Assembly (NCBI GenBank): GCA_024640925.1
Contig: JAHEEB010000319.1
Span: forward strand, 1-5,861
Origin: Bacteroidota bacterium
GTDB taxonomy: Bacteria > Bacteroidota > Bacteroidia > Bacteroidales > UBA10428
DNA length: 5,861 bases
Direction of reading: 5' to 3'
Made by a program: the position numbers and the translations under genes. The notes beneath the pieces are model-generated. The model did not search any database. It worked only from the letters and a program-made list of their open reading frames with translations, and was not told the origin of the DNA. Shown here piece after piece: positions 1-5,187 of this stretch. Numbering within the stretch: the stretch's first letter is position 1; every line of letters starts with the position of its first letter.

Positions 1-208
1 CCCTTTGTAAAACAACAAGTGGATTAGGGGCTTTTTTATTCATTTCATCAACAATAGACCATGCTTTCTGATAGGAAACGGACAAATCTTTTGCAGCTGA
101 AATGAGGCTTCCACTTATGGCAATCTTTCTCAATAATTCAATTCGTTGAGGATTGATTAAGTCATTATTGTTAAATCTGATATATATAGGAAGTTCAACC
201 CGCGTCAT
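1..208 (-). CDS. ModE-type winged-helix DNA-binding regulator, N-terminal part (runs off left edge)
   Basis: I translated this from the sequence: an open frame begins at an ATG at 208-206 and stays open for 69 residues to the window edge. It reads as the ModE N-terminal wing-helix domain. After a short beta-like lead (LPIYIRF, residues 6-12) come a helix around RIELLRKIAISGS (22-34), the helix-turn-helix SAAKDLSVSYQKAW (37-50), and VDEMNK followed by PLVV (53-66). The S-Y-x-x-A-W-x-x-V-D-x-M-N pattern is the family hallmark. ModE proteins repress or activate molybdate-transport and Mo-enzyme genes when molybdate is bound; in E. coli the molybdate site is a C-terminal pair of TOBE domains. The 3' end is missing, so I cannot tell whether TOBE domains follow. 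The start lies one base after the stop of the mop gene, which implies translational coupling. The neighbouring separate TOBE protein suggests that sensing and DNA binding may be on different polypeptides. Family call is firm; targets are unknown. Confidence 0.8.
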   Translation of the reverse strand, partial: MTRVELPIYIRFNNNDLINPQRIELLRKIAISGSLISAAKDLSVSYQKAWSIVDEMNKKAPNPLVVLQR

Positions 209-209
209 T

Positions 210-452
210 TTAATGGCATTTACAATTGTTGTCCTTGCAGTTGCACGGTATCCCAACCATGACTTCAGTTGCTTTAACTACAGCAAATGCAACATCATTT
301 ACCTTTAAATCCAGCTCAATAATAGCATCTTTTGAAATAATGGAAACTATTTCATTTCCGTTTCCAAGATCGATTTTTACTTTAGCTGTTATTAATCCTT
401 CTTCAATAGCAATAATTTTTCCTTTTAATTTGTTTCGCGCACTTAGTTTCAT
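210..452 (-). CDS. Mop/TOBE-domain molybdate-binding protein (molbindin) with a Cys-rich C-terminal tail
   Basis: This is an 80-residue single TOBE-domain protein. Residues 1-66 follow the molbindin pattern: MKLSARNKLKGK at the start, a central strand pair, and VKATEVMVG near the end. Molbindins are small cytoplasmic proteins that assemble into oligomers and bind molybdate or tungstate at subunit interfaces, acting as a Mo store or buffer. The start is supported by family alignment (the M-K-x-S-A-R-N lead) and by the 4-nt ATGA overlap with the upstream HEPN-like gene. The unusual part is the last eleven residues (70-80), which contain C70, C72, C77, C79 and H80 in a CxCx4CxCH arrangement. Typical molbindins, as I know them, end soon after the TEVMIG-like segment, so this tail is an addition that could bind a metal ion or thiophilic metalate. 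Its position in a nif operon next to a ModE-type regulator points to molybdenum supply for FeMo-co. Domain call is strong; tail function is inference. Confidence 0.9.
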   Translation of the reverse strand: MKLSARNKLKGKIIAIEEGLITAKVKIDLGNGNEIVSIISKDAIIELDLKVNDVAFAVVKATEVMVGIPCNCKDNNCKCH

Positions 453-847
453 GTCTTTTTATTTAATTTTGAATCAATTGTAGTGTAAACAAAGTCTTTT
501 AAGATTCCGAGGCTGGCAATAAGATTTTCCATTTCATTATCTTCGGGTATGCTATTATTTATGGGGTTAAGACTACATAAATCCATTCGTTCATCAATTT
601 TTTTTAGATTTTTAATCTCCGAAGGCAAGGTCAGAGAATGCTTCTCTAATTGACTCAGCAGGCTTTTAATGGAATGACCCTGAATGGCTATTGATTTGCT
701 TAATAAATAAGACACCAGGTATTTCTCCGTACATATCGACATAAGATTTAACGTTAATTTGTTTCCAAATTTTTTTGAACCTTTCAGGGTTCCTGATACA
801 ATGGAATAATAACTATCTGCTTCCTCTAAATAATGATTTGCTTTCAT
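449..847 (-). CDS. Small helical HEPN-like protein of unknown function in the nif operon
   Basis: This 132-residue, mostly helical, soluble protein has no signal peptide or membrane segment. It resembles a HEPN domain. An N-terminal helix (residues 1-20, EEADSYYSIV) is followed by a long helix containing LTLNLMSICTEKYLVSYLL (about 31-49). Then GHSIKSLLSQLEK (57-69) matches the 'GHd/tLxxLLxxL' turn and helix typical of HEPN proteins. A further region, IPEDNEMENLI, leads into a last helix. The RNase signature of toxin-type HEPN proteins (Arg four to six residues before His) is not evident: no Arg precedes H58 at that spacing. A nuclease role is therefore unlikely, and a protein-protein or nucleotide-binding role is more plausible. 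It starts 5 nt after the nifV stop and its TGA overlaps the mop ATG, so it is co-translated with nitrogenase and molybdenum genes. I do not know an established function. The HEPN assignment is by pattern only and needs a profile search. Confidence 0.7.
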   Translation of the reverse strand: MKANHYLEEADSYYSIVSGTLKGSKKFGNKLTLNLMSICTEKYLVSYLLSKSIAIQGHSIKSLLSQLEKHSLTLPSEIKNLKKIDERMDLCSLNPINNSIPEDNEMENLIASLGILKDFVYTTIDSKLNKKT

Positions 848-852
848 AGTAT

Positions 853-1974
853 TTATGTTAATTGGTAGTACATTTCCATTAATTCTTCGGTACTAATCTC
901 TGTTTTTTTCATCTCTGCCCGCACTTTTATCTGCGAAAGAATCGATAGAAGATGTTCCTTTGTAAGGTTTACACCTTGCTTAACATAAAAGTCATGTAAG
1001 GCGGCAGATCCACTATGTTTACCAAACACAATTTCTTTATCATTCGCCTGACCTATTTGTTTCGGATTAATAATCTGGTAGGTCGAACGGTCGGAGAGCA
1101 GAAGATTGGTGTGTATGCCCGATTCATGAGTATAAACCACCTTTCCGGTAACCGGTTTCGATTCAGGTATCTTTCTGCCAGAGCAGGCGGCTATATAATC
1201 AGATATTTCCTGCATGCAATATGTGTTTAATTCAGATTTTACGCCGCATGAGTGTTGCAGCGCCATAACTATCTCATCGATGGGGGCATTGCCAGCCCTT
1301 TCTCCAAGACCATTAACAGTACAACTAACACTTTTTGCCCCGGATAAGACTGCGGCAACAGTATTTGCAGTAGCCATCCCCAGGTCGTTATGCCCGTGAA
1401 ATTCGAAATCGAAATTGGAGTAATCTTTTGTTAACCGGCTAAAAAGTCTGTAAGTCTGAAGCGGGTTTAAGACTCCAACGGTATCGGCAATACGAATACG
1501 ATTAGCACCGAGAAAGATGGCTAATCCAATAATTTCTTTGAGATTATTATAATCGGCTCTTGAAGCATCCTGCAATCCAATAGCTGTATACTTGAAATAA
1601 TCTTTTGTATAGGGAATAAGACCGGTCATAGTATCCAATACCCACCCCAGATTCTTGTTCATTGCTGTCAGCTGGCAGTTCGATACCGGGAAAGATAAAT
1701 TAATTCCATCGGTTGATGCCTTTCTTGCTGCCAGTACATCGCTGTTTTTGGCTCTGCACCATGAGGTGGTTTTAAATGTGAATCCAGCATTAGAGATTGA
1801 ACGAATAATATCTACCTCTTTCTCGCCAATGGCAGGTGTACCGACTTCAACCTCGTTGACTTCAAGTTTGTTTAGTAAGACTGCGATGTTCATCTTTTCT
1901 TCCTTAGTGAAAGAAACACCCGGAGCTTGCTCTCCATCGCGTAATGTCGAATCAATATACCATACTTTTTTCAT
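853..1974 (-). CDS. nifV: Homocitrate synthase NifV
   Basis: NifV condenses acetyl-CoA with 2-oxoglutarate to give R-homocitrate, the organic ligand of the nitrogenase FeMo-cofactor. The 373-residue length is normal for the family. It is a TIM-barrel DRE-metallolyase: the N-terminal signature [15 protein letters not shown] occupies residues 8-22, with D8 a predicted metal ligand and R12 catalytic. [13 protein letters not shown] starts at H193, giving metal ligands H193 and H195. GERAGNA (224-230) provides N229 as the likely further ligand, and HESGIH (283-288) is the conserved acyl-CoA/catalytic segment. The short C-terminus lacks the leucine-feedback LeuA domain, which separates it from isopropylmalate synthase; the nif context favours NifV over LysS/AksA-type homologues. 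The start is chosen because [16 protein letters not shown] fits the family N-terminus. It lies downstream of a 115-nt structured gap after the ferredoxin gene, and the HEPN-like gene follows 5 nt after its stop. The bases directly before the ATG are ATAGGT, as at nifB. Confidence 0.95.
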   Translation of the reverse strand: MKKVWYIDSTLRDGEQAPGVSFTKEEKMNIAVLLNKLEVNEVEVGTPAIGEKEVDIIRSISNAGFTFKTTSWCRAKNSDVLAARKASTDGINLSFPVSNCQLTAMNKNLGWVLDTMTGLIPYTKDYFKYTAIGLQDASRADYNNLKEIIGLAIFLGANRIRIADTVGVLNPLQTYRLFSRLTKDYSNFDFEFHGHNDLGMATANTVAAVLSGAKSVSCTVNGLGERAGNAPIDEIVMALQHSCGVKSELNTYCMQEISDYIAACSGRKIPESKPVTGKVVYTHESGIHTNLLLSDRSTYQIINPKQIGQANDKEIVFGKHSGSAALHDFYVKQGVNLTKEHLLSILSQIKVRAEMKKTEISTEELMEMYYQLT

Positions 1975-1987
1975 ACCTATTAAATTT

Positions 1988-2083
1988 AAAAACGCCGGTC
2001 AGGAATAACTTAAAAATCCGGGGATCTCCCCTGGTAATTGAAACCTGTTGTCAATCAATTGCAATACCTCCATTCCGGCGTTT
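1988..2083 (-). promoter_or_regulatory. Structured intergenic RNA element between the ferredoxin gene and nifV
   Basis: Most of the 115-nt gap folds on paper into an extended imperfect hairpin on the transcribed strand. The closing stem pairs 2077-2083 with 1990-1996 (7 bp). It can continue either as 2075-2076 with 1997-1998 (9 bp in total) or, after a 5-nt bulge (1997-2001), as attcc 2072-2076 with ggaat 2002-2006. Inside it, caatt 2056-2060 pairs with aattg 2036-2040, and acc 2066-2068 pairs with ggt 2033-2035. A GC-rich hairpin sits at 2018-2034. A U-run follows the closing stem just before nifV. I do not recognise a known riboswitch class. Possibilities are an attenuator or mRNA-processing element that sets nifV level, or a REP/MITE-like palindromic repeat. 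The pairings are seen directly; function is inference. Confidence 0.5.
2012..2034 (-). terminator. Terminator-like hairpin with U-tract inside the fdx-nifV gap
   Basis: On the transcribed strand, CC(A)GGGG pairs with CCCCGG across an AGAT tetraloop (2034-2018). One base later comes a run of five U residues (2016-2012). This is the shape of a short intrinsic terminator, but the stem is only six base pairs with a bulged A. It lies inside an operon with nifV, the HEPN-like gene and mop downstream. It is therefore more likely a partial terminator, attenuator or RNA-end stabiliser than a full stop. It shares ggt 2033-2035 with an alternative pairing in the larger fold, so mutually exclusive structures are possible. 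Confidence 0.35.
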
Positions 2084-2089
2084 GTATTA

Positions 2090-2398
2090 TTAATCAGTGA
2101 TTAGAAATTCCTTAACAGCTTGATTGTTAATAAGAGCATCTAATATTGTGTCGATTTTTTCTTCTGTATCAATCTCTCCATACCAATAATTATTCGGATG
2201 AACCACAATAACAGGACCCTTTGTGCAAACATTTAAGCATGCTGTTGTTGTAACAGCTACATCAAGTCCCCTGTCAATTGCTTCTTCCTGTAAGTATTGT
2301 AGTAATGAAGAGGCTCCTTTTTTATTACATGCTCCCTGAGCATCTCCTGCAACCCTGAATGAATTGCAAACAAGAATGTGATAATCCGGCTTTTTCAT
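2090..2398 (-). CDS. Thioredoxin-fold 2Fe-2S ferredoxin (Shethna protein I-like) of the nif cluster
   Basis: This 102-residue cytoplasmic protein belongs to the thioredoxin-like 2Fe-2S ferredoxin family, which includes Azotobacter Shethna protein I and the NuoE-type fold. The four cluster cysteines are visible: C11 in ILVCNSF, C24 in GACNKKG, and C54 and C58 in TACLNVCTKGP. After the second pair, VIVVHPNNYWYG is the usual strand-loop segment of the family. It lies between nifB and nifV, the position where a related ferredoxin gene occurs in green sulfur bacterial nif clusters as I recall them. A role as electron carrier to FeMo-co assembly, or a protective or redox partner of nitrogenase, is inferred from context only. 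It begins 43 nt after the nifB stop. The ATG is preceded by an A-rich stretch, with an AGGA too far upstream (over 20 nt) to be a normal ribosome-binding site. The structured gap before nifV follows its stop. Confidence 0.92.
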   Translation of the reverse strand: MKKPDYHILVCNSFRVAGDAQGACNKKGASSLLQYLQEEAIDRGLDVAVTTTACLNVCTKGPVIVVHPNNYWYGEIDTEEKIDTILDALINNQAVKEFLITD

Positions 2399-2441
2399 TT
2401 TTTGTTGTATTTATAGTTATATCCTTTATTCTAAATTCTTA

Positions 2442-3701
2442 TTATGCACATCCCTGGGCATTACCAGCGCAACTTTGACCACATTTGAAAGCATCTGCTT
2501 TTTTAATGGTTCTCAGAACAACACCTTTATAAATTGTGTCAAGCCCTGAATCAATCAGTCCGGTCATTTGTATTACTCTTATGCCTGATGATTGAAGAAT
2601 TTGCACCGGATTTGGTCCTGCGCCTCCTGTAAGTATTGCTCTGCAGTCCGATAATACCCGGCTCATCTCAATCCATCGGCTATTACCACTGCCTGGTGCC
2701 GGCGTTAATCTTTTTTCTATAAACCTGTATCCATTGGGGCTCTCTCGGTAAATATAAATTTCTGTAGCTTCACCCAGATGCTGGTTCACAAGCATGCCTT
2801 CGTGAGTTGTTGCTGCAACATATGGCCTCTCTTCTCCGGGCTCTAGTGGTGTGCCCGCATATTCCCGAAGCAGATCAACCGTACCCTTATAATCTTTCCC
2901 CAAAAGACCTGCTGCGTCGGCTCTGCATCGTGCACAATGAGTCATTGGCTTGATATATTTTGCAGTTTTGTTTCTAATTTCCTGCATCTGGTTGTGTGTT
3001 GGAGGTATTATAGACTCAAAATCGGTACCTTTATTCGGATATATCGGAATACAGTTCATAATATCAGCTCCCAATTTTGCCGTTTCCCTGGCTATGCTTT
3101 CAATACAACCATCATTTATTCCGGGAATTATTATTGTGTTAATTTTTACAATAATCCCTTTCGCCTTTAAAAGGGGTATACAAGCCAGTTGCCTGTTAAG
3201 AATGAGACTTCCGGCTGCCTCCCCTCTAAAGACTTTTTTATCTGCCCTAACCCATTTGTATATTTTTGCCAGAATTTCTGGTCGTAATGAATTCATAGTA
3301 ATTGTAACATGACTAACCCCATTCTCAGCAATTTCATCAATATATTGTTTTAGTTCCAATCCGTTTGTCGAGAGGCACAATAGCATATCCGGATGTTCTT
3401 TATGAATTCTTCTTATCACCTCCATCGTTTCTTCGGGATTTGCAAACGGATCTCCGGGGCCGGCTATGCCAATAACAGCTATATTTGTTAGCTTTTTTCT
3501 CAAATCGCCAAGATATGCAACAGCTTGTCCGGGGCTTAAAAGGGAACTTGATACACCCGGGCGGCTTTCATTCACGCAATCAAATTTTCTGTCGCAATAG
3601 TTACATTGAACATTACACTTAGGAGCAACCGGCAAATGAACTCTGCCATAAACTTCTTTTGATTCTTTGTCGAAACAAGGGTGTTTGCTTATATCTTTCA
3701 T
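2442..3701 (-). CDS. nifB: Nitrogenase cofactor biosynthesis radical SAM protein NifB with fused NifX-like domain
   Basis: NifB uses S-adenosylmethionine to fuse two 4Fe-4S clusters and insert a carbide and a sulfide, making the 8Fe core (NifB-co) of FeMo-co. The 419 residues hold two domains. Residues 1 to about 280 are the radical SAM part. HPCFDKES opens it (H7, C9), CNVQCNYC gives the CX3CX2C cluster ligands C29, C33 and C36, and DCVNESRPGVSS (from D41; C42) follows. GPGDPFANPEET is at 81-92, and HCARCRADAAGLLG at 255-268 supplies C256 and C259 for the substrate clusters. Residues about 293-400 (YVAATTHEGMLVNQHLGEA through ILTGGAGPNPVQIL) are the dinitrogenase iron-molybdenum cofactor-binding (NifX/NafY) domain, as in two-domain NifB proteins. 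A short tail carries C407, C411 and C418. The start is chosen because MKDISKHPCF fits the family. It lies 18 nt after the nifN stop, with ATAGGT directly before the ATG. There is no separate nifX nearby. Confidence 0.96.
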   Translation of the reverse strand: MKDISKHPCFDKESKEVYGRVHLPVAPKCNVQCNYCDRKFDCVNESRPGVSSSLLSPGQAVAYLGDLRKKLTNIAVIGIAGPGDPFANPEETMEVIRRIHKEHPDMLLCLSTNGLELKQYIDEIAENGVSHVTITMNSLRPEILAKIYKWVRADKKVFRGEAAGSLILNRQLACIPLLKAKGIIVKINTIIIPGINDGCIESIARETAKLGADIMNCIPIYPNKGTDFESIIPPTHNQMQEIRNKTAKYIKPMTHCARCRADAAGLLGKDYKGTVDLLREYAGTPLEPGEERPYVAATTHEGMLVNQHLGEATEIYIYRESPNGYRFIEKRLTPAPGSGNSRWIEMSRVLSDCRAILTGGAGPNPVQILQSSGIRVIQMTGLIDSGLDTIYKGVVLRTIKKADAFKCGQSCAGNAQGCA

Positions 3702-3719
3702 ACCTATGCAATTTTATTT

Positions 3720-5126
3720 TCATAAATACTTGTATCCAACCGTTGAGCTTTCCTGTTTATATTCCAGAAGAGCATTTGCAATCCTATCATACAATTCCTG
3801 GGTTCCACTATAAGCCAGATGACTTATTCTTTGAGCCCCAAATCTGTCGTGAACGGGAAACCCAACCCTTACAAGAGGTATTTTAAGAGAACTGGCTATA
3901 TAATATCCTTTGCTGTTGCCAATCATAATATCGGCTCCGATATTTCCGGCGATTTCCGATAAATCCTCGAAATCAGCATCTTCACTAACAGTGCAGACAG
4001 GTTCTTTTGAATCGATCATTTCGTTCAAACTGGAACTTAGTTTTCCGCTATTACCTCCACTTATGGCAAGTACTACTTTAATTCCTGTCTCGGACAGGAA
4101 CTTTGTAAGTGCAATAACCAGATCTTCTTCGCCGTATACAATTGCTCTTTTTCCAAACATTATTTTATGTCCATCGACATACGAATCAATTAATCTTCCC
4201 CTTTCTTTTTTATAGATTTCGGGGATTTCTCTGCTGGAAAGTTTTTGAAGGATGTCAAAAAATTTATCCGTCTCATTGACACCAATAGGCAGGCCACATT
4301 GAAAGCAGACCACACTAAATCTCTCCGATAAGTATTCTCCTGCAGTATAATTATATTTGGTATGATTCTTAATACTTCCTGTCTGTGTTCCCCTATTAAA
4401 AACATGACCAAACTCAATCGATGCTTTAGCATTTGCAGCTTCTCTGATTAAATCTACAGAAGTACCTCCCTCAGGAAGCTTTTTATATTCTTCCCAATAT
4501 GGGTTGTCGGCCGACTCGCTGTAATCGGGGACCATGATATATTTTATTCCGAAACGGTTAAATATCTGTTTAAGATGCCTCATATCGGCCGGTGAAACAA
4601 AGCCAGGGAAAATATTTACAGCATCGTTGCTACATGTTTTATTGGCAAGAGTTTCAATTATCGATTTAACAGTTTCATGATACCCTTCGGAATGCGTTCC
4701 CTGGTAACTTGGGGTACTGGTGTGTATGAAATCGGGCAATTTAACATCTTTATTTTCGCTTCTGTAATCTCTTATAAGGCGTTTCACATCTTCTCCAATA
4801 GTCTCACTCAAACAGGTTGTAGCTATACCAATTACCTCCGGGTTGTATTGACTGATTATATTTTTTATAGCATCGTTAAAGTTTTTTGCCCCGCCGAAAA
4901 TTGCTGTTTCTTCACTGAAACTCGACGATGCGATATCAAAAGGCTCGCGGAAATGACTGATTAGATAGCGTCGAATATAGGTTGCACAACCCTGAGAACC
5001 ATGAATGAGAGTGATACAGTTTTTTAATCCTTTGAAAGCCATTGATGCACCAAGCGGCGAACAGAGCTTGCAAGCATTTCGGGTTGCTGTATAACTCGAT
5101 TTCTTTATTTTAATATGACTTTCCAT
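3720..5126 (-). CDS. nifN: FeMo-cofactor scaffold subunit NifN
   Basis: NifN pairs with NifE as an alpha2beta2 scaffold on which the NifB product matures to FeMo-co before transfer to NifDK. The 468-residue protein is a NifK/NifN-type member of the nitrogenase component 1 family. The N-terminus has NACKLCSPLGA (residues 17-27), then HGSQGCATYIRRY (42-54) and SSSFSEETAIFGG (67-79). TTCLSETIGEDV (103-114) comes next. The later part has YVDGHKIMFGKR and a C-terminal IPLVRVGFPVHDRFGAQR. I call it NifN rather than NifK because it sits between nifE and nifB and because the VDSYVDGHK and GFPVHDR segments fit NifN. C22, C47 and C105 occupy the places of all three NifK P-cluster cysteines, more than in Azotobacter NifN. 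The start at 5126 is the last of three closely spaced ATGs and the only one opening this frame; there is no clear Shine-Dalgarno. It follows nifE by 61 nt. Confidence 0.93.
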   Translation of the reverse strand: MESHIKIKKSSYTATRNACKLCSPLGASMAFKGLKNCITLIHGSQGCATYIRRYLISHFREPFDIASSSFSEETAIFGGAKNFNDAIKNIISQYNPEVIGIATTCLSETIGEDVKRLIRDYRSENKDVKLPDFIHTSTPSYQGTHSEGYHETVKSIIETLANKTCSNDAVNIFPGFVSPADMRHLKQIFNRFGIKYIMVPDYSESADNPYWEEYKKLPEGGTSVDLIREAANAKASIEFGHVFNRGTQTGSIKNHTKYNYTAGEYLSERFSVVCFQCGLPIGVNETDKFFDILQKLSSREIPEIYKKERGRLIDSYVDGHKIMFGKRAIVYGEEDLVIALTKFLSETGIKVVLAISGGNSGKLSSSLNEMIDSKEPVCTVSEDADFEDLSEIAGNIGADIMIGNSKGYYIASSLKIPLVRVGFPVHDRFGAQRISHLAYSGTQELYDRIANALLEYKQESSTVGYKYL

Positions 5127-5187
5127 TTCATTTCATTTTATTTGTTTCGACACGCTCCATTCCTAGACTATTGGGTTGCAAAAAAGA

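Noticed and set aside
1655..2008. Plus-strand open frames over nifV, nifB, nifN and mop (for example 1655-2008, 2950-3312, 3910-4215, 226-483)
   Set aside because: They lie antisense to genes with clear conserved motifs and show no recognisable domain; they are shadow frames.
111..4069. 13-base direct match (111-123 and 4057-4069)
   Set aside because: Both copies are inside coding sequence for an Ile/Leu-Ala-Ile-Ser-Gly stretch in unrelated proteins; chance similarity is enough.
4190..4432. Minus-strand 80-residue frame inside nifN
   Set aside because: It is an out-of-frame overlap within conserved nifN coding sequence with no motif of its own.
3720..5126. NifK (nitrogenase beta subunit) rather than NifN
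   Set aside because: The N-terminal motifs are NifK-like, but the gene follows nifE, precedes nifB, and its C-terminal half fits NifN.
5127..5187. Sigma-54 (NifA-type) promoter in the nifE-nifN gap or elsewhere
   Set aside because: I found no convincing GG-N10-GC element with TGGCAC/TTGCA-like halves in the gaps; the operon promoter probably lies upstream of nifE, outside the window.
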